From Paragonimus skrjabini miyazakii (lineage: Eukaryota; Platyhelminthes; Trematoda; Plagiorchiida; Troglotrematidae), in NCBI GenBank assembly GCA_014338405.1, contig JTDE01021375.1, positions 1-64,000 on the forward strand: a stretch of DNA of 64,000 nucleotides, given 5' to 3'. How positions within the stretch are numbered: position 1 is the stretch's first letter; the number at the start of each line of letters is the position of its first letter. Both the position numbers and the translations under genes were made by a program. The notes beneath the pieces were generated by a model, which saw only the letters and a list, made by a program, of their open reading frames with translations, did no database searches and had not been told where the DNA came from. This document shows positions 1 through 15,000 of the stretch, in pieces.

Positions 1-922
1 TATATGGAGGGATCAGTATGATAGGGAAGAGGACAATATGATGTAGAAATAATATATGACATCTGTAAGACCCGATACCTCAATCATGTAGAAAATTCGT
101 GCAGACATATAGTCCTCAGAGCCTATGTATGAGAAAACCGAAAACTTAACTTGGAGTTAGTTGATGTCATCTCCTAGGAAGATATTGGAAAAACTTAAGA
201 CACTCAATCTCCAATCCATTTTCTGTGGATTCGTCCTCTGTATGGCCAGTAGACAAACGATTACGGAACACCCATTAAACGATGCTCACAGTTAATTAGT
301 TGAACTGTACATCGAAGGACTTCCGTAATCGCAGTAAGTGTTAATTCTATATGTGTGAGTGATGTGTCGACACGGAAGACTGATGCAACTACCTTGCCTT
401 CACTGCTGTCAGCGCTGAAAAGAAGGATATCATTCGTAATAGGTTCAGTATCTGTGTAGGAAGTGTCGAGCGAGGGTTCAGTTATAACAATCATTCGGAG
501 CCCTGAAGAGGAATAAAGCAGACAAAGTACAGTCGGTTTATTGACGAGGCCAAGCGTATCGGCTGATTGACCGAAACACGTACGCCAACCTCGTCTGGAC
601 TTATCATCACATGCTGAACACAACGCTTAGGTGTATGCGCGCAGGATTTGGACAAGCACATCCCAGTATGTTCTTTCACACCGGTGATAACCGTCGATTG
701 GACGTCAGAGCAGTCTAAGTGGCTTGTATGTGTTCTTCGGAGTAGAAACTAAGTTCAAGATCGATCATAGAACCTTTGCGTATTGAATAGGCGCCAGGCA
801 AAAATTGTGTGAAACGTTTTGAATCTATCAGCTAAGGTTAACTGACCACAGGGAGGCCTGTATTTTTTTTAAAACAATGTTGTTCCAGCCTTATTCCTAA
901 AGGTCCCCGTTGTTTTATTTTT
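1..922. other. Upstream of BRD8, no gene recognised
   Basis: No open frame resembles a known protein. The T-rich acceptor that precedes BRD8 exon 1 ends this stretch; any promoter or 5' exon is not visible. Confidence 0.5.
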
Positions 923-935
923 AGTACGATTACTG

Positions 936-3089
936 ATGAACTGGGAGGCAGGCGCCAATTGTTTTCTGCTTAAGGCAGTTCATGCTTATGGCAAGGACTG
1001 GGAGCTAGTAAGCACTGCTTTACAAATGATTTCCAAGACGTTTTTGCGGGATGAGCCTACTCAGGATTTATCTAAACAAGTAAGTTTATTGGTCTCTGTG
1101 TGATCGGACGTATATTCAGAGCTGCTCCTTGCAATATAATTATCTTATTGCATCTGCCAGACAAAAGTCAGTTCGTCGAAATGAGTTTATGGTTAGTTTT
1201 TTAGATATTCCAATGAATCAGATGAAGCCAAATTATTAAAATTGGCCATGGATTGTTATACTGCTCAACGACGTGAAAAACTGCATGCAGCTAGGTTAGA
1301 ACTGCTAAAAAGAATCAAGTGATTTGAGATGTACGCACTATCTGATAACTTTATCCTATTTCTAGGATCGCGGAGGATGATGCAGAAAAACTGCGCGAAG
1401 GTCGTTATTCTGAAATTCCCCTTGCTCGTTTGACAATGTGAGCTATTTGTAGATAATTTGTTTATTTTTTTGTCACCTATCTGTTGCACTCATCCTCATC
1501 ATTAACAGCACCGCTGGCATTTCATACTGCATTCTTACTACAATGAAACTTGTGCGCCATAAGATCATGTATATAGACACCAGCTTAACCAGGTGGACTA
1601 GAATAACTCTCTGGTTGTAGGCATGGAGAGTGGTAGAAGGAAGTGCAGTATCCTCAATCCTTTAAAGTTTACATTCGAACAGTCATGGTCAGAAAACCTA
1701 CCCCTGAGCAACATTTCATCATGGCCATTCGGGCGTATGCGCTACCTGTTGAAAGGCCATTTCATGTGACCTTTTTTATCTCTTCGAATTCGATTTAGTG
1801 GACTGTCATGTGATACTTGCATAAAAACACCTGCGTAGAAGCTCTCAGTCTTTTCCTGTTCACTTGTACTTGTCGGCGATTGCTTGGTTGTTATTTACAG
1901 GTTACACTCCAAAATCAGTTTTGTGACCTGTTTTCTTTGTCGTACGCTTTCTTAATTTCAGCGAAGTCGCGGGACACTTCTCACCGGGTTGCAATGTTCT
2001 TACTGATTATGGGTACACGTCAGACACAACTGCATCGTTTTCAACTTTACACCAAGATGTTTATTGTTATTATCTACTGAATTGCAGTCAAACTTACCAA
2101 GGCTAAACTATGATGATTTCCAGTCTTACCATGATGTTCAGACGGAATAGAAACGGAAAAATTTCACGAATTGTTGGCATCCAGTCATAACCAAGTCTAG
2201 CCAGTGAAAGTGTTGTGGTTGGGACTCTCGTTCGCAACCGTCGCCATTTGGGCTGAAGTTCTTAGCCAGTTGGACGTCATAAGTCTTGTGCACGTCACGA
2301 AACATTTATTGGTTTAGTGCATCAGTGCCCTATTGTCTCACTCGTGTATGTCTTAGAACATGTATTTCAGGCCACTAACCTGTGTGACTCTCAACACAGG
2401 CGTTTACTTTCTCACTGTTTGCGTTTCTTTAAACGACAGCTATCGAAAGCGATGTAGAGCGTTTGGAATTGCAGACGTAATCGGACAGCGTCTGGGTCTG
2501 GAGCCATTACCACCCGGAACAGACAGCGAGAATGAGGCCATTCGAAACAGTGTTGCGGTACCAGAACTGCTACATACAGAAATCGGGGAAGAAATCGTTG
2601 ACGGTAACGGCGGAACGTGGTTTCCTCTACACACCACCATTCGTGAAGTTTTTTCTGAGTCTGAAAAGCACACTATCCAAGCCTCCATGTCGGAGTATCT
2701 TCGAGCACAAGGTAGTCAAGTATGCTCACATTTTTAATGACTGCGTCAATGTTGCCTGTTACTGCTGGCTAATATCAGCTGTCTAACATGAATTGAACCT
2801 ACTCCTTTTTTGTTACATACTTCTCGAGTTTTGTCATTTGTTAATGATTGTCTTTTAGTTTGATCAGCCAGAACATACTCGTTTCTGGTCATTTTTAACT
2901 TTTGGCCCTAACGTTGTGCCTTAATCGCTTCCGTCGTTAATTGTCTACCTCGCTCTTCTGAAACAGAATATTCGTCTTACAATTCTTTTCATTTGACCAG
3001 CTATCTTATCGCGCCGTATCGGTACAGAACTTCCCGAAGATGAAACATCCAGCGTCGATACGCTATCTTCGGTTCAGACACACCCTGAT
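936..3089 (+). CDS. BRD8: BRD8 5' exon cluster
   Basis: These exons are separated by short introns of about 47-520 bp. Exon 936-1079 ends with donor gtaagt in phase 0. Exon 1205-1318 uses donor gtgatt, and the 47-bp intron leads to 1366-1437. Exons 1962-2012, 2440-2711 and 3001-3089 follow in matching phases (2, 2, 1 and finally 0). The segment at 1161-1191 encodes SVRRNEF, comparable to the residues after the SANT-like region in BRD8. Its 3' end cannot be spliced to 1205 because the implied intron would be 13 bp, and the reading frames differ by one base. A missing base in the T-run near 1197-1202 would restore one frame. The middle exon (2440-2711) is acidic and recognised only by splice phase and open frame. 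Confidence 0.68.
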
Positions 3090-6000
3090 GTAAGTTTTCA
3101 TGATATACTTTTTCGCACATGATACCAATAATAAATGGTGTGTCGCATTATCGGGAGACAATTTATCGAATATATCCATCCTTCGACATTTTATAACTGT
3201 GAGATCGGCAGGTAAACCATGGATAATGATTCATCATCATGCCGAATCATTCGGCGAAATTCTACCTCCCTAACGGGATACGCGGGCACATTCGAACCAT
3301 TCAGCATTTCCTCCGATTCGTGCCAACATTATTTTAAGATACTTAGCCAGCTACTAACAAATAATCAGTAGTTGTTTCATATATCGGCCACAGCTTCACG
3401 CAGCCACCCATTCACGGTGCGGTTGTGGTATGCCAACCGAATTATTAAGTGGGTACCTTGATAATCTACCTTGGAAGCCATGTTCGGAATTCACTCCTAA
3501 TCTGCAACCCCTTACAGCCTGCAAATACCAGAACGAACGTCTATTACATGTCTGTTTCGAAGCTTATTCCACACTGAATGATACCTTTGTTTGGATTGGA
3601 ATGAAAATAGTTATTCTGGGATTCCTAAGTAGACGATGCTTGTTTTCATTATTAGTAACGCGGCAATTTGGGCGGTAACTCCGACCTACTTGTTATGTGG
3701 CCTTTATGAGCTATCGGATCGGACCGCTGGTTCAAAACAATGCTCTGCTACCGTGCGATCAGGGGAAACGCTTGAGGTGTTTAGCTATGTAACGACATAC
3801 TTAACCGTTAAACCTATTTGTATTTGGGATACAACGTCGCTTATGCAGTTCCCCACTGTTTTTCGTTCCACTCAATCATTAACGTCATTTTTTCTGTTCA
3901 TGGAAACCATCGACTGCGCACTGTTTTTTGCACTGCATCTCAGTGTCTTTATATTCGTTGTAAGTGTTTTGTTGTAAGTACTTGTAGCTACTTGCCCCCT
4001 ATAATCTCGAACCGCGACGATTACTTGAGAAACCCGTTACTGATTGATGTTACTGTGTACTTGTCTTATCGGCCGAACTAACTCCGTTGTGCCGGAGCTG
4101 AGATATTGCTGCGGCGTTCAGATATAGACAAGAGAATTATTAATGCTTTCGACTGAAACATGTAGCTCAACAGATTACATCACAGAATAGAAGTTAAATA
4201 GCAGTTAACTAACTTAAATCCCACTTTTTATGAATAAGTGCATCATCTGTACTTCTATCCGCTCGGCTTCATCCTGACATCGTCAGGTTTATCTCAGTGC
4301 GGTATCAATTTATCCAGCTTATCGTCGCTCCGTATCAATTTCCAACGTCTGTTCATAATAGCGTTTCATCAAGTGCTATTTATAAGCTTTCGGCGACGTA
4401 GCAGTATTCAGAGTACATTCTTAGTGGAATATCATTTGAAGGTAGTTGTATTTGTACTGTGTACTATAGGTAGCAGATGATCCAAGTAATGTAGTTGCTG
4501 TTCGTGACTTAGGTCACAGTAACTACCTGCTAATCAAAAGTTCACCGAATTTATAATCATTCAGGCGAATCCTTCCTTTAGGATGTCCTATATATTCAAC
4601 ACATGAAAACCACAATGAGGGTACAAACGTCCCATAATCTGAGAAGAAAAAACGCATTGTGTAAGGTGAAGGAAGAAATAAATGTGGGGAGATAATGAGG
4701 AAAGAAGCATACTGGTGCACAAAGATTCACAACACGAGTGCCACTGACTTCTGTTTTTCGCCAAATCAGAGAGCGTCCTCAATCGATAGTGTTTATTGTT
4801 GGTCGAACCCCGGCCAATAAGCCGTGAGCGCCTTACCGAAGTAGGCTTCAGAGTGAGTGGCTTCATACCCCTAACGCAAGCCATACGCTGACCACCAGGT
4901 TGCCACTCCTAGCCTAACCTACCACTCGAAAACAAAGCACGATATGGCAAGCGATGGGTTAACATCCGTAAGATGTGGCCATGCCAACGAAGCCTGTGAG
5001 ACAAGGTAATTATGTTAACGGGTCGACAGAGTCTATCCGTTCCGAAGACACGTTGGCGAACCTCGTCATTGATGACACTGTGTTCCTACCATATGCCACT
5101 AGTATTTCAGAGACATCAGTGGTTAAAAACGAAAACTCTGTAGGCATTCTCCTCGGGGATGGACCAGGTTTTGTAGCCATATAATATTGTAGCGTTTTCG
5201 GTATATTTGTTCACTCGGTCTTCCACAGGATGACTGAGGTCATGCGGACACCACAAGTGGTGTAAGTTGACACATCCCATTCGAGCCTCAGTCACACGAT
5301 TTGTGATTTCATCAGACATTCCGCCAGCGCTGGATACAGCTCCCAATTTGCATGAACTTCTCAACTACTTCCAACGGCTCACCACCAAGGGTGAGAGCAG
5401 GCGCAGAGTTTTACCATTCGTACAACGACATCTTGTACTTAGTAAGTGTAAATGTCATACCAAACTGACGAACTGAAGCTTCTAATCTAAGGTGCTGTGG
5501 CTCACTATGAGCCTCCACAAATTAGGGCGATGTCGTCTGCATACTGTATGTCTGGAAGTCAAGTGCCTGAAAGTAAATCCACACCATCATATTCGTAGTT
5601 TGTAGGACCACGTAGCTAGTTGTTTTGTTCAACTGAAAACGTCTTGCGCATAAACTAACGTGTTATGTTCCGTCGTCGTGTTAAGCCTTCTCACAGGAAT
5701 ATTCTGCCCAACCTCAAACTGTGTTGACTTCCTTTACTCGTCTTTTCATCGTTTTTTGGCTGATGACCGATCTTTTAGTTTCAACGTTTCCATAATTTTC
5801 CTGAATGCTTAAATATCTGACGTCGCCTTCAAAACGGTTTTTCTTTGCCTATAAACATTGTAGGAAATTTCCTAATGCCAAGCTGCTCTGGGCTTTTACT
5901 GTTTTGCGTATGTGAAGATGACAAGCAGCTGTGTGCCCTCTTGCACTTTCTTCTGCTGTCAGTCACGGATAGTGGAGAATCGGTTGCTTTCAACTGTTTG

Positions 6001-9000
6001 ATTTTAACCTCTTGTACGATCGCTAAATAACTGGAATGGCCAGCTTAGTCTCACCTCATACGTCTCCCTGTCACGGATCGAGTAACGAAGGAATAGTTGC
6101 GGAATTTATATGTCTCACCTTACCATTACCACATCTGGCAACCGGAATTCTTGTAACTTGACTCCGTCACAACCAAACTCGATTTTTACTCACTGTGACG
6201 GCTTGCACATCTCGATGACTTGTTGAGCTAACATAGATGCTTGTATGCTCACATCGACAGAGTCACTCCTGCCATGCACACACTTAGGTGGTTAAGTCAT
6301 GTACTAAAGATGCCAGTTGATCATCTTTCACGCCGAACAATTTCTCAGGACGCCGTGGCGAACGGGCGTGAGGTGTTAGGTAAACAACTAATGACTTAAT
6401 CACAATCCAAAGGGCTGGCCACTGGAGATTGGGTTCGTCTCCCAGGCTGCAATCTTCGCAATTTCTTGGGTCAGTAGCTGGAGACTTTAAGTGAGATGGC
6501 GGTCAATGTGACCCATTGGCGTGTATGCTGTCGTTTGATCGAGTTGCCTATGCGTTAGTTGCATTTGGTGATGCAAAGCAATAAAACTCGCAAGAAAGCT
6601 GTTGTACTGGTGACACCTCACCGATCGGTTGTTTGTTTGCAAGGTGTCTTGCTTTTGGTTGTTTGAGTCTGAACGTGCGTTCTTGTTTACGGCGCGCTTT
6701 TTTTCATGGTTGTATGGCGGCTAACATCAATGGAAACCGGTGATGTTTTGCTGTCTTGGATGCTACTGGTGATGATGATAGTAAAATACTTACATAGATT
6801 CCTTGACACTGTGACCCCTTGACTCATGTTACCCGTTCTACCTATCTGAACGGGAGTAAGTCAACTTTCAGACAGCTCACTATCTGTATAGCATAAACAA
6901 CTTCAGCGGTCATCTATATTCGTTTCCCGTTGTGGCCGCCTCACGAAGTGACGCATCCTTTTCCAAAGGATGTACATTCATATCACAGCCTAGTGTTACT
7001 TGAATTTACGCCTGTGCTTGTACTGATAAGCACATTATATATGGAGGCTGCGGGAAAGCAGACGGAACGACTTTGTATTTTCCAATTACAGTGATTTTTT
7101 TGTGGTTAAACGACTAACAGGCGAATAATTGGCTATAAGGGGATTCACTGCAGATTAGCGGTAGGTAGGAGAGGATTTAGTTGATATAAGTTGAGCATCA
7201 CACGATTGATGGTCAGCTTGTTTCAGTTAACAATCGAAATGTCGCCCAACTAGTCTAATGATTTCTTTAATTTCAACCTGGAGAGAAATCCTAGTCGTGG
7301 AGACATCGATTGGGGTTAACCGGACAGTTATTGTTTCTCCTCTCGAGGCGACCGGGTAATCAGAGTATTACTCACAAGCGAATTTGACTGGGCGTTTACA
7401 TATGATGATTCAGTCGTGCCTTGTGTCAGGTTAATGGCGCAGTGGTCAACACGGCTGCCCCATGTAAACATGGTCGGAGTTTCGCTCCAGACTGTGGCAA
7501 GGATATACACTATACTAACAACCCAAAACTCACACACAGTGCCTCTTTTCGAAAAGGACTGACTGCAACAGCTGTTATCAATTGTGAGGGACATACAACT
7601 TACACCATTGCGGTTTGTTTCACATATGGTTCTTCGATCAGTATTTATTACAACGATCATAATAGTCCGTTCGGCGATGCAAGAACTGTTTTAGGTTACG
7701 TGAAGTGCTATCCTTTGGTAGTAGACAGTCTTCGATGCTGCCTACTCAATTACGGCTTAACACGTCCATCTGCGTGATACCATACGGGTTAGGTCCCATC
7801 TATGTCTGCCCAATGAGAAAGACAATCCTCGCATTGTCCCCGTTTGGAGTTTGGCAACGCTTGGGATGTGAGATGACATCTATCATTTACAGTTCAAGAA
7901 AGTGCCGAACTTGGCTTCCTCATAACTACTGCATGCCCTTTTCTGTTCTAATTCTTGCTGCATACAGTTTTATTTGCGTTACACTGACCCATTGATAAAT
8001 GATGTTTATTTTCTGCTCACAATTTTGTGTAGCACAGTGCACTGAAACGAAGTGCCATATAGTTGAAAAGACACAAATGACATTGAACAATTTATTTTTA
8101 TTCCGTGAATGCGTGTACATAATTGCGTTGGATTTGTGAATCGTGGACTTTTAGCTCATTCCTCTGAAGTAGATTCCTAAAACTGTTTTATGCAACTTCG
8201 GATTCCCACCGTAACTAGGCCGTTTCATGACAAACTTTGATACTCAGAAATTTGGAAAATATCCCTTTCCCTGAGTCATAGAAGACAAGAGGTGACCAAC
8301 AACTGTTTTCCTTCGTAAAGGTTTACATCTGTGTATAGGAATTGATTAGCTACTGATGTTAAATCAAAACATTTGACTACTTAGAGCAAAACAGCTACAT
8401 CAGAATTGATGACCATTCGGCTACATAGTTCTGTCCTGCCGACAACGGAAATCCCTACGCAGCTTCCGATCCCTTTGGCAATGCTCGGAACATTTTTTTC
8501 ATCATACAAACGGATTGTGAGGATGTGATCAGTGCAGCCACTGCCAGGGCAAAACTGAGCTTGCTTCTCACAGGTATGCTCTTCACGTGTTTCCCTTAAA
8601 ATTACAGTGACTGCAAGCCACTTTAACGAAAGAGGAACCAGGCTTATCCCTCCGTGATTTGCACAAGTGCATGAACCCTTTTTGAAAACGCGGACGATGT
8701 TAACGAAACCCTTAATCGTTTAGAACTAGTTCACTGATCCGGAGTTTCCGGAACAGAGCCGTCAGCTCTTAATTTAAGGTTGGACCTCCATTTACAGAAA
8801 GGGCAAGAGAGAGTTCGTCTGGATCGGTTGCCTTGTGACGTTTCAGAAACTTGATTTCGAGAGTTTTCTGTTTCCAAGAGCGGAGAGACGTGAACAGACG
8901 AATAAGCATAGAGACCCAGCAGTTAGCATCTGAACTACTAGTAATATCACACGAGGCAGTACCGCATTTATGCACTGCACGCCGTATACGTGCCCAGTTT

Positions 9001-12000
9001 GCTTCAATTTCGTCTGGTAGGTGGAAACCTAGACTGGATGCAAGCACACACTGTTAAGCGTGAAGCGCCTGTGTTCCTGCTGGTTTAGATACGTCAAATT
9101 GTGGATGGCGGCGAGATGGCCTCCCACCAAAGTACAAAGCGAACTTAGCACATACCAGTGCGTGATCGGAATCTACTGAGGTGTTCCAGATTGATTTACA
9201 GCATTGAAAACAACCATGCCACCGGTAGCTGTCGGCTGTGTGGTCAATCTACGTCCACGGTTGACTCGGTGACGAAAGTCCCTAGGTGGCGCATTGACGT
9301 CCGGACGTTCTCTCTTCCCATATAGGGTTTTTTCCTTCGTGGTTGTGTGGTAGTTAAGCATCAATGTGAACCACTGATGTATTGCCGTCTATGGTGATGA
9401 CGTTTGGAACGTCGAAAATTGATGCCCGCCAGTAACAGACCGTTATTGTTACGGTTGTCTGTTCGACGAGTGCCGTGAGAGTGCGGGCCACTTCAGTGAT
9501 ACTTGTCAGAGATTAGCCTGCTTACTCGAACTTTCAGTCTCCAGTCAGTACTGTGATGTCCGTGGGCCGCGCGTTGTGTAGAAAGTTAGTGAGCTGATGA
9601 TAGAACTAATTTTTTTATTGTGTTTGGACCACGATTTTCGGGACTCATGCAGCAACAACAGGCAGACAGTTGACAAATTGGTTGAGAATAACAACGTTAT
9701 GAAAAAGTTGCAATACTTTACTCTAACATACTCCAACAAACAGACAGTGTTTGTGATGGACGTCTCTTGATGTTTTGACCGTACCTTCGAGTCTGGCAGC
9801 GCAAAGATGGTTGTTGACGGGTATTCAGTCAAGCAGTGCCTTCTCTGCGTGTGCTCTTAGGGCAATTCTAACAACAGCTTGACCAGTGGCTTGAGCCGCA
9901 GGGTCTCCAGGCAAACGCACATGGTACATGACGGAGATTGGAGATGTGTCACTGAGCTAGAATCCTGAATCCGTGTTTCAGCAAGGCAATAGATTAACGA
10001 TAGTGGTCTCCAAAATAAGTGCAAAAGCTGCCTGTTGGTCTGTTTGTATGTGTTCGAATGTTGAAGGTGGCAAACTCAACTGGTGTTCCAGAGGCACGTA
10101 AGTGTTTGTGTCCGCCAAGCAAAGATATCACCATGACGTTCGGCCTACTGTTGTAGCCGTCGCCTCACCCTCTCACGCTACACTATCATTCTGGCGGTTA
10201 CTTCCGCTACGAGCACCAAATGAAGAAAGTCTGGTGTGTATCTGGAATGAGACTGGATGTTCACCACGTAAATAGTTAGTTGTCAAAATAGGAGGAAACA
10301 ATACAAATTGCTTTGGTGCGGTAAAATTTAACACGGGAGCGAATCCAGCCACCGACACCTCGGCCAGAGAATTACGACAGGAATATAGGAAAAAATCATT
10401 AAATCATATGTGTCCATATGTTCATAGTTGTAGGAGCGGAATGCTTCTCGGTTGCGCAGGCCGAAAAAAGGGGTTGGCTGGAGGGGCTCACCTGGAACCT
10501 TTGGTTCATAAAAGCCTCACCCACAAGGCACCGGGTTCATAGTCCGTTAGGAGCGGGTGATCAGTAGTAGCCCGGTCCATACGCCTTAGATATCCAATTC
10601 ACCCTGTACGAAGTTGTGACAGAAGCAGCTCAGTAGTTCGAAGATTCACCAACGAAGGCGGATCTAATGTAGTTGATCTGTCCAGCGAAGGGGTCCAAGA
10701 TCGACAGGGATGTTGAGTCGCGTGCCTCCTGTTGCTGGGTACCGGTGATCAAATTGGTTCATACACCCAAGATATCCGATATACCTTGCGTGCCCATTGG
10801 GGCCGATTATCACTAAGCTGATTCGTACGCCTTTCATGGGGATTGTCCATGGTTGGTGGAGACTGCAAATGTCAGTACGCCATGCGGACAACAGATCAGA
10901 CGAACGACCTGTTTTCCCGTTGGGGCACCTGAAAACCGTTTATGGTGGGGTAGCACACGCCATGTCGTAGTACCGTCAAAAAGCTTATGTGACATTTTAT
11001 AGGAGATCCGGCCACCAACCGTGAATCCACCACACCCTGGTAATACTGCCGCTCATTGTCCGCGACCGCTTATTCAGTGAGAGAATCCCGCTTATTTCGT
11101 AATTAGCCCTCACGTGAAAGGCCGTTTCCCCAATCCACATCCTGGTGATGTTAGGTTATCCCACCCACTTTCTCGGCTAGCAAACTATGGCGTAGCCTGA
11201 TCACCGGTCGCTAGGCTTGGCCAACGAAGAAGGTTAAGGAAATGGAAACCGCTCCTGCTTAAAGCAATACTACTGGAGTCTTCCAGCTTATCCGTGCTAC
11301 TGGTCCAGAATGGCCGTCTGTCGATGAAACCATCAGCGAGACAGACGGCACATTCATCCATTGTAAGTCCGGAAATTTAGGGGACTCGGTTGCGCACTGA
11401 TGATCAGTATGGCTGGCGTCCTGTTTCTACTGTGTTTCGGCCACAGACTTTCAATTTAGTAACTTGGTTGGCAGGTTCAGAACCACTCATTTAAACTGAG
11501 TTCCTCAGTTGTATTTCGGCTTTCAAGCGTAATGGAACTGCTGGCTCGGATGGCCTCGTACTGGCACTTTTCAAAGAGTAAAGGCCCTGGCGCTCAGCTG
11601 TGTCATCTGCTGTGGACAACGGTGAACAACGTTGTCTGCTGGGCCACTTGATAGTAGGTCCCATGTTCAAGAAAGGTGTCCGGGGCTCTTGCGAAAACCT
11701 TAGGGGAATTAGCTTGACGCCAATCATAACTACGGTTCTGGCATCCATTTTACTTCGACGACTCACTGCACCTCGGGAGACAGACATCAGGGAAGATCAG
11801 GCAGGATTTCACCCCGGGCGGAGATGTGTTGATCAAATTTTTACTCATCGTCAAATTCTGGACCAGCATCATTCTTGCCGCCAGCCAACAACTTCCGTTC
11901 TTCTCGACTACGGAGGTGTGTTCAGTGGATTGATCTACACTCATATAGTCAGCTAAACGCAGAGGTCTACCGAACAAGTATGCAAATCTACTCTTGGCGC

Positions 12001-15000
12001 CTTATTTCCATACTTTAGCTCAGGTTGGGGTTTACGGTGAACACTGTCGGTTTCAGCAGCTGGAACAGCGTATGTTGAGGACGTCCCCTCTCACCATTTT
12101 TGTTTAATTTTGTCGTAGACGAAACAATTGAGGACCGTCTCCGGCACTCACAAGATGCCTGTGTAGACCTCTGAACTGGTAGGTAATCTTGATTATGCTG
12201 ACGACGAAGTGTTGCGGTTTGACACTTGCCAAGCGGCATAAACAATGCTAGACGTCATTTCACACTCTCTTAAGTACTTTGCAATGTATTTTGAAGCCTC
12301 AGAGCACAAAGTGGTTTTGCAAGACTGCTGTGATCATGTAGATCTACTGCTTAACAGTGAAGTTATGAAATCTGTTGACTGGTCTGTGTACTTAGGAAGT
12401 TGCATCATGGGCGACGGAGGTGTAGGGAATGAAATGGAGGCGCATATCTTTCAAACCAGGGCGGTATTCGCTAATCTGGGACACCTCTGGTGACAGAAAA
12501 GTCTCTGTGGCTTAAAGTTCACGTATATAATGTGATTGTGATGGCTGTATTACTTTACGTCTTCAGGCATTTGACCACCGATGTATGAGTTCAAGTGACA
12601 CCAACGAGTAAGCAACGAGGAGGTTAGGAAGCGGGTATTTGGTTGTGATTGTCAGTCGAGTTCTTTTGTTCAGTCTTTAGATGGCTAAGCCATGTACCAA
12701 GGATGCTAGCTTTTTTTCACGCCGAGCATTGTTTGCCCATGCTTCAGCCGACCGGCTTAAGGTTCGAGGTGGATAGGTAGTGACCTGGCGTATAAGAATA
12801 AGGTCGTATACAAAGAGGTCGGTCACTGTAGGTCGAGTTCACCTCTCGGTCTGGGGACCTCGCGACTCACTGGGACAATAGTTGTAGACGTTAGGTGAGG
12901 TGGCGGCCAATCGGTCGCGGTAGTATGAATGTTGTCACTGTTTGGCCGAGTTATCTGTGAAGTGAATGCACTTAATGATGAAGGGTTGTGAAACCTATAA
13001 GAAAGCTATCTTATTGATGATGTCTCTCACTTATAAGTCGGTTGTTTGTTTCCAAGACGTAGGAACGTCGATATTTCTTGTTTACGTTTATAGTTATTTT
13101 CGGTAGTTAGGTCTTCTTCCTTAGTTTCCCTTGAACAAGGCTTGCTGCTCGTCATAATTCTGTTGCAGTTTCTTCTCAGCGAGAACCACTGATATGCTTC
13201 TCTTGTTACTGATGATGATGTTCCTTCTCCATACCTCTACATTCTACTTGTCTTACCCCGGAATAAGTTTCGTTCACGAGCAAATATTTTTCGGACGTTC
13301 TGTACACCCTTTTTCGTTCGCATCCGTTCGTTTATTTAACATCTGTAATGCTACTGTCTCGCGTATCCTAGGTGCATTACTACGAAGAAGTACTGCATCC
13401 AGCTGGGGTCTCACGTCGTTCACGTCGAAAGCCAGTGACACCGGACACTTCGGAGCATGTGGATGAAAACGAGGACGTTCCCTACGGTGACCAACCCTCG
13501 AATACCCAAGCTGTTCAACTTTCCCCATTGAGTCCAACTAGTTCAGCGGTAGTGAGTGACACCGAGGCATTGTTGTCGCCCCACGTACCACAGAGTCTAA
13601 CCTCCAGCCCTGGTCTTAGTGGTGCTGAACTTCTTCAGTCACCGATTACTAGAAGAATTCATCGTAAAGGATCTCGCAGACGTCCGATAAGAGCCGGGAC
13701 AGCAGCCGTACAGCGTGTTCAGACGACAGATTTTGAACCTCGTGAGTATTCTTTTATAAATATATTTTGCCTGTCAAACTGCAATGAGACCCAGTTCGCT
13801 TTTTAAGTGCCATTCGTGAAAAGTTAAAATCTTTGAGGTATCGTTTCCAACTCGCGTCATCATTTCATGGTTCGGTTGTGATCGATTGTGAGTCCTGAAA
13901 CCACGGTACCCTAACACACATTTGAGTATTTTTGTGAATTACTTCTTTTGTTCCACTGACTAGAAATCGCTGGTGCATGATCTTGTACGACTCATCTATG
14001 CTCAGTCATGATTCGAGATTAGATTAATTGGACTTTCAACTTGATCTTGATTACGACATTAAGTGTTCTATAGCTTCGTAAAGGGTCTTCACAATTATCT
14101 TGCTTTTTTATTTTACCGTTCTAAACTTACTCAGTTTTTTTCACCAGTCTAATTTGACACAGTTTTTCCCTCAATGTTCGTATTATCCGTGGATTTTTCA
14201 TTCAAACTAGATGTATGCATCTTGTGGAACTTCAAATTTGTGATAAGTTGCCATATTCTGTAACTTTTTCGTGGCTTATGAGTCCTGGTTAGAATTTACC
14301 GAATTCTGTCTGTAGGACTGAAGCTCAAAGTGACTCAATACCAACCCTTACCAAGCTCACAATTATGCAATCTAACCTGAACTGTGTCTAGTCCCCGTCC
14401 CAAGATTGGACAAACTAATGGCCTACATGTATTCGAACAAGCTGCATAGTTACAATCACCGGTGTACTGTACACACTCAATGCATATGTTAATCTTTTAA
14501 CTCAAAACTAGGTTTAGTTTCAGGCATTATCTTTTGTTATCAGTCTTACAGTTCATACATGTCGTTTAAGCGTACACAGCTGTTTTTCTGACTGGTATAA
14601 CGCTTCTTGCTGCATTCTGAATGTAATGTATTAATCAATCGATAAATGTCCTGGTTACGTTACCGCGACTCTCTCCCTACAATGTCAACACGAACTATTC
14701 CTTATCCCAAAGAGTCGGGTCGAGTGCCTACTACTTCAAGTAACGCCTCATGGAATTACGACTTTCGCTGTCCCGCATTTACAATTATCCCGTCGGACGT
14801 CTCGACTTGAATTATTTTGTTTTCAATTCTAAGCAGGTGTTTAGCGATAGTGATTTTCTGTTCTTTGTATACAGATGTGCACCCTCAATCACTCATGTCA
14901 CGCGCAATCATTTTGGAATGCGATAACCGACCTAGGTGTCCAGTGGTATATCAGTCCCCTCAATGTAACGTTCATAGCAACTGCATGTGAATTGCACATG

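Noticed and set aside
7421..7777. 118-residue open frame as a protein-coding gene
   Set aside because: It lies over the SINE-like repeat copy 1; the other copies do not preserve the frame.
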